This document shows positions 47,798 through 58,675 of a stretch of 64,000 nucleotides of DNA, one piece after another (within the stretch, counting starts at the first letter, position 1; each line of letters begins with the position of its first letter). Both the position numbers and the translations under genes were made by a program. The DNA is from Stereocaulon alpinum. Lineage: Eukaryota > Ascomycota > Lecanoromycetes > Lecanorales > Stereocaulaceae. A model generated the notes under the pieces. It saw only the letters and a list, made by a program, of their open reading frames with translations, was not told the DNA's origin and searched no databases. Location: the NCBI GenBank assembly GCA_018257865.1, contig JAEUBA010000005.1, positions 620,001-684,000 on the forward strand, read 5' to 3'.

Positions 47798-49756
47798 ATG
47801 AGCGGAACGGAGGCGAGTCACGGTTCGATTCCTCCGCGCAACCGACCTCCTAGTCTGCTTGCATGTATTGCATGTCGAGGAAGACATCTCAAATGCAATG
47901 GACAGATGCCCGTATGCAAAAGATGTCAAGACAGTGGTACCGAATGCAACTACCAGCAGTCAAGGCGGGGCTACAAAGGCCCACGGAGGACTGTGAAGGT
48001 GGCTGAGAACGAAGGTTCGCAGGCAAGTTCAAACGAGGACTCCGGGAGGGACTCGAGGAGGACCCCGACAGCTGCAACTCTAGCAGACAGGACCCCGACT
48101 GCGATCCCCGGATTGGATTTGAACATGAACGACGATAACTTTTCGATAAACAACTATTCGGATGCTGCTATACACTCTTATAATGCTGTCCCTGAACTTT
48201 ATCAGACTGCTGAGTCTACGTCGAGCATGGCACCGTTGTTAACGATGGGAAACGGTCAACATAGTGAGCTCGCAGTAAGCTTCCAGAACAATGCTCTCAA
48301 CCAGACTGCCAGGACCCTCCCAGAGGGCCCTCATCAATCTCCCGAGGCTCTGGGGGATACCTTGATCGATGTTTACTATGCGAACTTCCACAGTGCACAT
48401 CCTTTTATCATACCACGGGAGCTCTATAAGGCCAAGCCTTACCTTCTACCACCTCAATTGAAGGCAGTCATGCGCTTCGTGGGAAGCCATTTCATGCGAG
48501 GCTTCGCTCAAGAGGATCTACGAAGTCCAGCAGAAGGTATCGCAGCAGAAAATGTTCCGAACGACGGGTACAAAGTCCAAGGTCTTATGCTTCTTAGCAT
48601 GTCGTTATTTGCCCGATGTGAACCCGAACATGCCCTTACAATCATCGATCAAGCCATCAACCTGGCTGTGAATTTGGGTATGAATTCCAAAACGTATGCG
48701 AGTAACTATGGAATGGGCAATGATGTGCTTGAAGAGAGCTGGAGAAGGACCTGGTGGGAGCTGTACAACGTAGACGGTATCCTTGCCAGTATGAACAACA
48801 TCCCGCATACCTTCAGGCTCCAGGACTTTCAAAACGACCTGCTGCTGCCGTCTGAAGAGACTGACTATGCACAGTGCAAGATCTCGCGTGAGCTTCGGAC
48901 TCAACTTGATTTCCTCGACCGAACTTTCTCTCCTGAAGACTTCGCCTATTCTTCATATGCTTACAAAATCGAGGCAGTCCGTCTTCTAGGAAAAGTCCTC
49001 AACCTTGGCACAGACATCTTTGCTGCGACAGACGAGCAAGTAGAAAGCCTAGACACCAGCTTAGCAAACTTCATGATCTCACTACCGCCAGACAAACGCT
49101 ACGTCCTAGAACGAGACGGCAGATGCAACGAAGTGCTATTCTCAGCCCACAACCTCATCGACAGCGCCCTAATCATGCTCCACAGACCAAGATCCAGTCT
49201 CGTCTTCGTCCAAAACCACTACCCAACACCCTGTACCCGCCAAGAAGCCATCGGCACGCGAACCTCCGCCTACGAAGTCCACACCAACAAAGCCATCAAA
49301 GCCGCAAACTCCATCTCCAAAGCCATCGCACTCCGCACCCCAATGTCAATGCACACACCCTGTTTCATCTGCGCCACCTCCCTAGCAGCCACCGTCCACC
49401 TCCCAGCTTATCCCATGGAAACAAGCATCGACAGAGCCAGCGCCATCAAAGAGCGCTTACAATTGACCGTCAACGCTCTCAGCTCAATGGGCGAGGTATG
49501 GCCAATGGCGAAAGCCGCCAAGGGGCAAATCTCACAATTCGCGAGGGAGATATTTGCCGGCCAGGCTGGGGCTGCGGGGCAGATGCAGGCGCAGGCGCAG
49601 ATTCAGGAAATTAATATCAAGTCGATGATGGAGGATCAGACGTGGCTGGATGAGCTGGCGAATTTGGGCCCGGGGGGGAATGCGATGATTTCGGGAGGTC
49701 CGGATAGTGAGTCCATGTCTATGTCTGCTGTGACTATGACGTCGGATGTGAACTAG
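47798..49756 (+). CDS. Zn2Cys6 fungal transcription factor
   Basis: A 652-residue intronless regulator. The binuclear zinc cluster occupies residues 23-50 with spacing C-x2-C-x6-C-x6-C-x2-C-x6-C (ACIACRGRHLKCNGQMPVC, then KRCQDSGTEC). The fungal_trans regulatory domain follows, with HSAHPFIIPRELY, YKVQGLMLLSMSLFARCEP, AINLAVNLGMNSKTYAS and ESWRRTWWELYNVDGILASM near residues 190-340. The Q-rich C-terminus (GQMQAQAQIQEI) may be an activation region. The gene is divergent from the ABCG transporter, suggesting but not proving that it regulates it. Codons are strongly C-ending at 49080-49440 and then G-ending at 49510-49750. The ATG at 47798 is followed closely by the DNA-binding domain, as expected. 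Confidence 0.93.
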   Translation: MSGTEASHGSIPPRNRPPSLLACIACRGRHLKCNGQMPVCKRCQDSGTECNYQQSRRGYKGPRRTVKVAENEGSQASSNEDSGRDSRRTPTAATLADRTPTAIPGLDLNMNDDNFSINNYSDAAIHSYNAVPELYQTAESTSSMAPLLTMGNGQHSELAVSFQNNALNQTARTLPEGPHQSPEALGDTLIDVYYANFHSAHPFIIPRELYKAKPYLLPPQLKAVMRFVGSHFMRGFAQEDLRSPAEGIAAENVPNDGYKVQGLMLLSMSLFARCEPEHALTIIDQAINLAVNLGMNSKTYASNYGMGNDVLEESWRRTWWELYNVDGILASMNNIPHTFRLQDFQNDLLLPSEETDYAQCKISRELRTQLDFLDRTFSPEDFAYSSYAYKIEAVRLLGKVLNLGTDIFAATDEQVESLDTSLANFMISLPPDKRYVLERDGRCNEVLFSAHNLIDSALIMLHRPRSSLVFVQNHYPTPCTRQEAIGTRTSAYEVHTNKAIKAANSISKAIALRTPMSMHTPCFICATSLAATVHLPAYPMETSIDRASAIKERLQLTVNALSSMGEVWPMAKAAKGQISQFAREIFAGQAGAAGQMQAQAQIQEINIKSMMEDQTWLDELANLGPGGNAMISGGPDSESMSMSAVTMTSDVN

Positions 49757-49864
49757 CGGTGATTGCGCAAGCACGCGGTAATATTTAGCGAGGATCATGG
49801 CTGATTATGTATAATGAATTTCACAATTGAAGATACCATTCACTTAGCACTGTCCAGCTTTTTA

Positions 49865-49930
49865 GATCTCAGAAGTGGAATTCAACCGGATATCGAAATC
49901 AACTAATGATCTTATGCACATGCGTCACCG
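49865..49930. repeat. dispersed 66-bp repeat, copy 1
   Basis: It matches 57876-57941 over 66 bases with 15 differences by my hand alignment, 13 of them transitions. It lies between the stop of the Zn2Cys6 gene and the stop of the GNAT gene. It is probably a fragment of an old repeat altered by RIP-like mutation. Confidence 0.6.
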
Positions 49931-49994
49931 CTCTACTATCTTCATTTCCTCCAACTACATCCCCCAAAAAGGCCTCTCATCCACCAAGCTAAAC

Positions 49995-50777
49995 TCAGCG
50001 CCCCCGCTCTCTCTCCTCCCCCCCCATCCCCCTCTCCCACACCATCCCCACGACCTCCACCACAATCCTGAACCCCCCCACCCCCACAAACCCCAACCCC
50101 CCATAACACCCCCTCCCCATCCTACTCGCAGTAAAAAGCGTCACACACCACCCCATCCCCTTCGCCTTCTCCATCCCCCAAGCACAAAGCGCCGTCCCCG
50201 CACCTCGACGCTGGTAGTCTGGATGGGTATTGAGCAGGGCCAGGTAGAGATGTTTGTTGGCGCCGTAGATGTTGTCGAAGAGGGTGATTTTGGCGGTGTG
50301 GATGGCGGCGCTGTAGGCGCGTACGTGGGCGGGGTTTGCGTCGCGGCGGTGGAGGGGAAATTTTAGTCCTCCATCTACTACAGACGTAGAAGAAACTGCG
50401 TTCAGCCTCAGGCGGATGCATTCTTAAAAGATAAAAGTTGGGGTGGACAGACATTTCTCATCCACCTCTTTGGCAGCGCCTTTCGTCTCGGGTATCTCTA
50501 CATGTCCCTTTGGTAGCTCCCAGATAGCATACGATATTACTATTTGGACGTTAGGGTCTTCGATGGTAGGAGCTTCGTAGACCATGAAATTGCTGGTGCC
50601 GGTAGCGGCTTCGGCTAGACGCTCAGCCAGACGGATGCGGGTGAAGTGTTCGAAGTCCTCTGGGTATTGATCGCGGTAGGGGAAGCGATAGGGACATACT
50701 GGATCCAGGGGTGTGGCTGCGACGGAGATCCATGTTATGGCGTCGAGGTCGGAGGGTTGGGCTGCGCGGATTGGCAT
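49995..50777 (-). CDS. GNAT-family N-acetyltransferase
   Basis: A predicted 235-residue acetyl-CoA-dependent acetyltransferase in two exons, 50777-50453 and 50377-49995. An alternative acceptor three bases on (exon from 50374) removes one residue. The N-terminus MPIRAAQPSDLDAITWISV is the usual first strand and helix of the fold. Exon 2 carries LYLALLNTHPDYQRRGAGTAL, in which QRRGAG is the acetyl-CoA pyrophosphate loop, and then the final strand FVGVGGFRIVVEVV. The substrate is unknown; this fungal subgroup is annotated only as GNAT. The ATG at 50777 was preferred to one at 50852, because the upstream residues look like leader sequence. Third positions switch from C-rich to almost all G at about 50215. 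The gene overlaps no neighbour. Confidence 0.85.
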
Positions 50778-52577
50778 TTGGTGAGGTTGTGGTATCATAC
50801 GTAGGACTGATACCAAATTTCCAGGCAATAAATGTTCGAGATGAAAGGGCAAGGAACGATTTCATTTTGTATTCGACTTACTGTCCCTTCTGGCTTTGTT
50901 TTCTGTAGCAAGATATGGAGCTACAACGTGCTTTTAGCCTTTTGCGGTAACAGTGTGGATGCGTATGGCAGACCGGCCAGCATTAGCACCACGCACATGT
51001 GCCCTAGTGCAGTCTTGGCAGATCAGTGGACAACCGGTCAAGGCTTAGCCAATCAAGTCCACAGTGACCCCACCCCTTGTGTTGCACCTGTTTTTGAGAA
51101 AGGATGCATAGCCAAGATTGTTCGCCAGCTCGATTCCGGCGGGCGATTCTCGCAATATAGTCTCGCCTGCCAATTCGAAGCGCTGTACGGGTATGCGCGA
51201 TATCATTAATATGCAGTGACTGATAGTGAGTCAATTTGGTGTATCTGGCTTCCAATGATTCACACCTTGTTTCCCTCCGTCACCATGCCAGAATTGTGCC
51301 CCTACCCCGGCCAAGCAATCACTCATGTCACCACCATGCAGCATTCCGTCTTCGTCAGCAAGCCGAGAAACGGGTCCCGCAAGACCACCAACTGAACGGA
51401 TCGTAACCTCTGATGTCTTCCTCGGGCGAGAAGAAAATGGTATACTCAAGTTGCCTTTCAATGTCATTAGGGCTGGTGGTATAGTCTTGGTAATGGCGGG
51501 ACTTCACTTACCGTTGCACGCAGTTAGCTTTGTATACTTGCACCGACTCGGCACTTTGCCCTCCATCGATGGCTTAGATGGAGTGGGTCGGAGTATCTTG
51601 AAGTCGAAGCTCTCACTTCGACGCACTATATGCTGATGAAAATCAACCATTTGTGTAACCAGTATATTCCGTTGGGCCTGAAGAACGAGAAAGTGTACCA
51701 CACCTTAACCGGCTAATGCTGAAGGTATGATGAAGGTAATTGGTTTTCCGTGCGTCGTGAAGTCTCCGGTCGCTATATAAGTATCATAAGAAGTGACCGG
51801 GCTGTGGCATTGTAGAGGCGAAGACTATGTATGCACATGCGAACATCTGATTCGCCGCTTTTTTCAGGAATCTTGGCGTCCTAAGGGTAGATACAGAGGT
51901 TCTGTATGCCCCGGCGAGAGTGTGATTGGCTGCTTCCTTGAGACGTTGTAGCATCTCAAGGCTTGAAAGGCTTGGCAATGTAAAGATCAAATCGTGTGTG
52001 CACCGGCGGAGATCTGATTGGTTGCCTTCTTAGACCCTAGATGTTTCATGCTGACATCAGGGGTATTCTCAGCGAGATGTGTACTTCAAAATTGGCTCCT
52101 CACTTCGCGAGGTGTCCCACTATAGAGACTACGACCGTTGTTACACCGGTGAAGGGCTGATTACATTTGGACTTGAAATAGTCTCATGCTGAAATCAGCC
52201 TTTCTGTCAGCCTTGATGTTAGCCACAACTTCCTTGAGAGCGGTTTTCTAAGACCTGCAGAGGGTATTCTAGGAGGTAGTGAGACCCTAACCTGAGTTGC
52301 CGATTTTCAACAATTCCCTGCTCATAAGGCGGCTTGCAAGATATTGACTGCCTTCTGGTGCTCCCTTTATAATGAGGTGCTCGAGTGTACATTTCTCAAC
52401 AATGGTGAAAGACCAGGTTGCAAATTTTGAAAGACGCTGCGAAGACATATGATTGTCCGAACTGCTATATGGAATACAGTAAGTAACGAATATAATCAGC
52501 TCACACAGAAATGTTTTACAGTATGCCGTACAGCGTTGCTCTCGTAAACACAAGTATCTCGATGGAACAGCAGGCCG
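50778..52577. other. 1.8-kb region without a supported gene
   Basis: It contains the GNAT upstream region and the 3' flank of the second Zn2Cys6 gene. Plus-strand frames at 50832-51209 and 51325-51636 and minus-strand frames at 51231-51467 and 52287-52553 show no known motif. The degenerate repeat at 51830-52180 is the main structured element. Confidence 0.5.
51830..52180. repeat. degenerate tandem repeat, ~75-90-bp spacing
   Basis: Four related blocks of about 39 bases: tatgcacatgcgaacatctg at 51830, tatgccccggcgagagtgtg at 51905, tgtgcaccggcggagatctg at 51997 and tgttacaccggtgaagggct at 52139, each followed by att(g/c/a)-containing pyrimidine-rich sequence. On the minus strand two units translate to similar peptides (LKEAANHTLAGAYRTS and LKKAANQMFACAYIVFA), so it may derive from an old repeat protein. 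Confidence 0.45.
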
Positions 52578-55416
52578 TCAAGTCGTCAAAGATGGCTTCC
52601 AATCCATGTCATAGAGCTGGGCCACGAAGTAGAAGTCGTTCTCAAATTCATCACTCTTTCTAATCTCCTCGAACTCGCATGCTAGATCACGAAGCAGCTG
52701 TTAGCAAAGGTGTCTGATAGGTGGCTTGTGGAGAGCTATACCTCTGCGCTTAACCTCTTCTGCTGTTTCTACAAGGAAGGTGGCCTGCTCTGCATTTAAC
52801 TCAGCCATAGCGATGTTAGTTTCGGAGGTCCAATCTCTGGTGAACGGATGGCTACCCTTATTGTTGTAATGGAAGTAGTATAACATCGTCTTGGAACCAT
52901 TGTGGAGTTCCTCGATGAAAGCATTGTAGACATAGCGTGTCTGTAAAAACTATGAGTACTTCATCATGCAAGCCCCACTAGTCGCGCAAGGGTAAAGGAC
53001 TTACCGTCAAGCCATACTTCTTAGCTGCACGGTTCTCGTCACTTGTAAGTATGGAACAACTATGCAACAAGATAAAGAGGCAGAGATAGATTCCAAACCA
53101 ATTCCTGAACTTATTCGCTTGGATCAACCGCTGTAGTCTCCGGAGAATTGATGTCTTCATGGGATGAAGGACCCTTGTGGTTGTGATCAGCTCAATCTGA
53201 GCGCTCATGATTGGAGGTATTGAGTTGGTTCCGTAAGTGTTAACCTCCTTGTCAAAGAATTGAGGCTCCATTCCCAGCGTTTCTTTGCCACAGATACATT
53301 CAGATTGGGATTCCATGCGAATTGCGACCCACATCTGAAAGACTTCCTGAAGAAGGCGTTGTAGATCCTCGTTCTATTCCTATATGAGCAAAGCAGTCAA
53401 TGTAAACAGCTGGGATGCTTACCTGTGCAAATCGGGTAGGGTGGAAGACCATGGCGTATGCCATTGCATAAGTACTTTGGAGCAATCTGTCGTGCTTGAC
53501 GTTGATGAAATGCTGAATCGAGGGCCCAGTTTTACTTGCCACAAAGCGTGCAATGGCATTCCCCGTCTCTCTCATGTTCGCGATGGCGTAAGGTGCACGA
53601 GGGTAATATTGCGTAACGCCGTTCTTTTTCCAAGTCCTTTCCAATGAGTCCCCTTCAGCAGGGATGAATTTCCGGCATGCTATATCGAAGGTTGAACCAC
53701 CAAAGACGTCTTGTGTGACTGTGATGACCTTGACTTCTGATGATTGCCACGTTTCTATTTCCATCATGTCCCAAGACGACCACCTCTTGCTCCACTTGTA
53801 TTGAGGGTGTTTGCCTTTGTCGAAGAGTCTTGATTCCGTAATCTTATATCGTACGCAAGGCAGATTTGCCAGAGTTGGTTTGGATAGTTGTAGGCAGGTT
53901 AGGCAATCTCCTTGCGCGTCATGATCTGCCTTCAAGCACTAGAATTGACGCAAAATGTGTCAATAAGCCGATTGCGTCTATAGGAGGGGTCCAACTTACA
54001 CGCACGCGCTGCATCCTGCATCGGACACAAGCTCCCCGTCTTCTAGTATCTCCAGTATCCAATTTCTGCTGTATATCACGGAAAGCCTGTCTGGGCTTGG
54101 ACATGTGATCACTCCCGGGCAATGCACTCTGATATCGAGCACGAACCTCCGAAGCACTGGTAAGCAACTGTGAGGAATTGGAAACATGTTGCGTAAGAGT
54201 GCGACTTGACGCAGTAATTGGTGTGGACGTGGGGTTATTTTTTCCCTGCACGGCCACAGAGTTGGCTGCGTCCTCTCCTTGACCGACTTGCTGTATTAGC
54301 CGACTCGAAACAGGTAGGTCCTCGAGGCTACTTTCAGAAATCTGCAGAGGGGTCTCTGACGGAAGCGGTTGATGTAGCTCCGTCGATGGAGCGTTTGAGT
54401 CAAAGGATTCAGCAAGATAGCTCTTTGAGAACGGCTCAGGGTTATAGCTCATACTCGTGAGTCCGTCCGTCTGCCCTAGCCATTCGTTGGTGAACGAAGA
54501 CAAGGTTTCGTTCATACTTTGTGCTGTTCCGAAGGACGACGAGGGAAAAATCGTGGGATTCACTGGCCAGGCAAAGCTAGCTCCACTATAGGGCAATCTT
54601 GAATCTGGTAGACCACCAACTAGTTGCTGATTTGACACATTATATCCTGCGTCAGATCCGGATGATGGACCGATTGTTAGATCTTCGGGCCAGGCAAAAC
54701 TCGCGCTACCGTTGGAGAAAGTTGCATCAAACATATTACCGAATAGTATGTGGTCTGACGTAGTAGTTTGGGCGTAATCCACGGGTTGGATACTCCAGTC
54801 CGAACTCAAGTCGTCCAGCACAGTAATATCATTCGACGCGTCGAAAGTGACGGCAAGGCTCCCAAGCTCTGGGGAGCACTGCGAGCTTTCGATAGAACCG
54901 CTGTGCCACGTGGATGGTGAGACGAGCATCTCTTCTACAGGCTCGAGGCCGTTCGCGTCCGCATTCATGTACTCAGCAGAACCCATCGAGGTGCTGAGAA
55001 TCAAAGTTGGCTGAGCGGTAAGAGGAAGGAGGTTAGGATCGGGGATGGAGCATGAGAAGTCATATGCTCTGGATGGCGCTTCGCTCGAGAAGGAGGTCGG
55101 ATCGTTGACGTTGTCAGGTATGTCGGCGTCCAAGCATGGTCGAATGGCGGGAAGGGAAGTTGGTAGATCATGCACTGAGACTGCGAGAATGGCTGCAGCT
55201 CTCTGGAGGACTTCTTGCTCCTGGTCAGAGAAGGTGCGGCACCCAAGGTTGTTGCCGACCACTTGGGGCAATGTAGTCGAATATAACCTTCCTTCCGAGT
55301 CATCTTGGGATGGCGTCGCAGCCTAGTAATCATGCTTGTCAGCAAAGGTGTCGAACAAGAGCAGCAATTGTGAAGCTGTTCGTTGTAGTGACATCAATTA
55401 ATACTGGGATTACCAT
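52578..55416 (-). CDS. Zn2Cys6-type protein with mid-protein cluster
   Basis: A predicted 838-residue regulator. Exons are 55416-55414 (ATG only), 55322-54000, 53938-53423, 53373-53005, 52940-52755 and 52697-52578, all phase 0. The cluster lies at residues 433-470 across an intron: CVRCRMQRVR/CLKADHDAQGDCLTC with a sixth Cys in ANLPC. The long first Cys gap and the late sixth Cys match a fungal family in which a disordered N-terminus precedes the cluster and a conserved C-terminal region follows (YKWSKRW, FIPAEGDSLERTW, ICGKETLGM, YFHYNNKGSHPF, FYFVAQLYDMDWKP). The N-terminal half has a 41-residue internal duplication around GSASFAWPEDLTIGPSS and SGASFAWPVNPTIFPSS. Nuclear DNA binding is inferred. 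The single-codon first exon rests on a good donor, branch point and acceptor but is the weakest part. Confidence 0.85.
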
Positions 55417-56673
55417 GGTTTGCGTCCGATCTGCTTTCGGCAGCTGCCGTTTGCTACCCGTCCGGTCCCCGCTGTCAAGTCCGAAGTTAAGATCCCAAAA
55501 GCTTTTTGAAATCGTCTTCTAGGACGAGAACGACTTCAAATATCTCCGAGCTGGCAACTGCTGCCCACCCGCGAGACGAAGCACTACTACCTCATACCTA
55601 GCCATCACGTGCGGAGTAGTGTATGACCTCAGCGCCATCTCAGCGCCCTGTGCTGATCGTAGTAGATGGTCGAAGCTGTCATTGGAGAGAAGGAGAAGCT
55701 AGCGCAGCACTGCCTACATTTCCTGCCCTTCAAACTTTCGTAGTAAGCCCAGCCGTTCGCCTCAAGCCCTTTCTGGTCTCACCGGTCGCGGGGTTGTCGT
55801 CATGACACTAAGCCGCTTTGGCTGCAATATCTCGAACCGGTGGGGGTAAGAATTCGTACGAGTGACAGCCCAAATGTCCTGGCTCGACGCAAGCCAGCGC
55901 GGTGTTCCTTCACGTTTCCCCCGGGTTTCAGCCTTGTGTTACGTTCAACATGCCTACCTTACCTTCATGGAGTCAGCACATTCCCGGGGTTTCAGGTAGG
56001 GCTCACAAGGCGGGCCATTAGGGGCAACGCGCCACTTCCCACAACCTAAGGAACGGCGAATCTGAGAATCGCAACTCCGCATTATAAACTGCCACACACC
56101 CACTATATTGGAAAGTCTAGAAGTGCAACTGTTAATGCCTACTTCTATGATTCCAAAGCCGTTCGAATGCTTCTGATGGATTTCATGATGGACTTGAGGA
56201 TAGGAGAGAATATAATTGTATTATGCTGCTCGACCCGCCTGAAGTAGACCCCCAAGACTCCAATCTAGCAGGAGGGCCCGATAGGTTAACGCCTAGAACA
56301 TTCCCTTGAGCGGCACCCAAGTGACTCTCTAGAGACACTGTTACGAGGCCAACCAAGCTTTGGAGTATGGTGTGTCGATTGAATTGACGATTTGGCTTTA
56401 CAGTTCTTTAATTTCTGGGGTTGGGGCTAATCTACGGGCTGAATGCCCCTGATGGGGTGGTCTCTTTGAGGCATTGTCTTCTTCGAGCGACGCTTCATGG
56501 AGGAGGTTCGAATTCTGGTTTGCTAGTGGGAAACGGAAAGGAGAGTCTTTCTCGGCCTTTGGACTTTGGCTCTTACATGCCAGACAGATTAGGTACGCGG
56601 AATGCGATCAGACATCTAGCCTCCTAAGTAGGTAGGCATTTGAAATCATCCCAACACCTTCCACATCTGTCGA
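55417..56673. other. 1.3-kb intergenic region
   Basis: Promoter side of the second Zn2Cys6 gene and 3' flank of AIM6. Plus-strand frames (55310-55522, 55623-55805, 55840-56049, 56421-56627) are short and unrecognised. A stretch near 55457-55490 superficially resembles 5S rRNA but does not fit (see rejected items). Confidence 0.5.
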
Positions 56674-57707
56674 TCACCAGTAGTTACTCTCATCACTCAA
56701 GCCCGCCGCCGCTTCCAAGTCATCCGCATTTATGAAGTCAACACCCTCGGTCTTCAACTGTCTCCAGATCCCATTGCGCGTACTAATCGGCCAACCAGGC
56801 TGGTCCCAATACCGCAACATTATGCCCTTCCCATGCGCTGTAGCTACCTGCGCTCGCAAAATCGCTAGCTGTGTATCGTTTAGACTTGTTCCCAATACAG
56901 GCCCGAAGCTTGCTTCAAAGTCTGTAGAGGCGATAGGGGATACGGCGGATGTTATATTGCTGAAGGTGCTGTTGAGGGTGGGGATAGGGGCATCGTAGAA
57001 GTAGTAGCGGGGTGTCACAGGTTGGACTTGATCGAGGGGCGTGTTGCCCGTGCCTATGACAGTCACGGCGCCGGACGTGAAGAGGTTCGAGGTGTCTACT
57101 GTTGAGAGCCAGCCGCCGGATTGGCTAAGATGGGTATCAGCATTGTCCAAGCTTGAGGCTTGGGGGAAGAGAGGCCGTCTCTGGGAGGTATTGGGGCTTC
57201 TTACAGCGGCTCTAAAGCTTTAACAACATACGGCCACGTCGTGGCTCCGTCGGTCTTTACGTCAACGAATAAGTAAAGCGTCTGGTCCCCATTGGTATCA
57301 AAGACCCCATTCTTTGTTGGCGTCGTCAAAAACGGCGAATTCGTGGGGTTCTGCCGATGCAACGTATCTAGTATCGGATTGATGTATAACGACTCGAACG
57401 TGCGCTCATTCGTCAACGCTCCCTGCTCATGCCCGACATATAGTGTTTCGTTGTAGAGCCATACGTCGGACTCCACTGAGACGGCTCCCACTGAGAGGGC
57501 GCTATAGAAGGGCACATCTCGCCAGTAGTCATTGTGGCTGTGGATGAGCTTTGGTATGATACCTTGCGTTAGGCTTGTAGGGTAGGTGTAGAGTGGCGGT
57601 TGGTGGGCTTGGTTCAGGATCTGTTGGAGGGCAGGGGAGACTTCTGGGGGAGCTGCGCAGGTGTGTGCGGCGAGGAAGAGAGCGGTGAAGGCGGATGAGA
57701 GCTGCAT
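56674..57707 (-). CDS. AIM6: AIM6-like secreted PLC-type phosphodiesterase
   Basis: Homologue of Altered Inheritance of Mitochondria protein 6, a PLC-like TIM-barrel phosphodiesterase family of unknown substrate. It has 317 residues in exons 57707-57205 and 57124-56674. I chose the acceptor after cccatcttag, because a CTGAT branch point precedes it and it joins KALEPL to QSGGWLSTVD as in the family. Residues 1-18 (MQLSSAFTALFLAAHTCA) are a signal peptide. The catalytic-type N-terminal motif is IPKLIHSHNDYWRDVPFYSA, followed by VESDVWLYNETLYVGHE and YLFVDVKTDGATTWPYV. The C-terminal part has AVTVIGTGNTP, RYYFYDAPI, GIMLRYWDQPGWPIS and a final DFINADDLEAA strand. Several N-glycosylation sites (NET, NST, NIT, NDT) fit secretion. 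Its mitochondrial role in yeast is a genetic phenotype, not a location. Confidence 0.92.
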
Positions 57708-58675
57708 CTCCTTGTATGATCGTACGCATACTGGAGACGAGAAGTGCGCCTGGCGGGGCAGACGTAAAAGGAGACCATGATCACGGTGATCAGCGTACCC
57801 AGCTCATGCGAAAGCTCTCCGTCCATATCCGTTGTGACTGTGAGAGCTTCCGTGTTCGGCACCTTCCTGGTCGTGGATCTCAGAAGTAGAGTTCAACCGG
57901 ATGTCAGAACTGACCAATGATTTCATCCACGTGCGGCGCCGGCGAAGGCATTCAGCATACCCGAAAACATGGTCCGAGTCAATGCCAAGAAGCTGCTTTA
58001 CCTTAGAATTTGCATATCGTGCAGAGGGACTGAGACAGGCCAGAGGGTTGAATACGGACAATAGCTCTGCAGATCTCAAAATGAACCTGAAACAGGTAGC
58101 CGGACTAACTTAGCGTGTAATATTCGTCAGACTAAAGAATACATATCACCTCCCTCAATATTGAGTCGGTGTCAATCAATTGACACTGGACAGAGAATCC
58201 AGTCTAGGCATACGGCGTTTACTTCCACTGCAATGCGGAATACAAATCGTCATCTCCAGCATGCATGATGGTTTTGGTGGGCTTAAGTGGGAGACAAGGG
58301 GTTTTCAGCTCGTATCATAATGACTCAGACTAAAGCAAACCACCACACCATATAGACAAAGCTATCAACTCATCAAAACAGAACACACGCAAGCCCGTAT
58401 CCTTAAGCATATACATTTTGTTTCTTCGTCTTGCAATCTGTTTTCTGGTATTCTAGGTGCTTCGTCTTCTAATATCTTGGCGGTTCCAGCTCTTGTCTGC
58501 GAATGCTGCGGAAGCCTGCATATGTAGCAACAACTTTTCTTTTCCCCTCCATATCCGCGGTGTAAGCGACTGAAACGTCATTGGCACGGTATTGGGGGTG
58601 TGGGCGATACTGCTCCTCTTTACCCCACGCTCAGGACACCCAGGGCTCTGCCGACGTTACGTGCGTAACACAGCG
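57708..58675. other. intergenic region with dispersed repeat
   Basis: About 1 kb holding the AIM6 promoter and the 3' flank of the C2H2 gene. It contains the second copy of the 66-bp dispersed repeat. The minus-strand frame at 57804-58079 overlaps that repeat and is not supported as a gene. Confidence 0.5.
57876..57941. repeat. dispersed 66-bp repeat, copy 2
   Basis: Counterpart of 49865-49930 in the same orientation, upstream of AIM6. The first 12 bases and ttcaaccggat are identical in both copies, and 13 of the 15 differences are transitions by hand count. Confidence 0.6.

Noticed and set aside
47821..47836. tRNA B-box-like ggttcgattcc
   Set aside because: It lies inside the coding start of the Zn2Cys6 gene, and no A box or acceptor stem is found at the right distance.
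34182..50777. Secondary-metabolite cluster (monooxygenase, MFS, ABC transporter, Zn2Cys6, acetyltransferase)
   Set aside because: No PKS, NRPS, terpene synthase, DMATS or other core enzyme lies in the window, and unrelated genes (HeLo, disordered protein) are interspersed.
55457..55490. 5S rRNA-like words cccgtccgg and gaagttaag
   Set aside because: The spacing between the two words is much too long for 5S rRNA, and the flanks do not form the expected helices.
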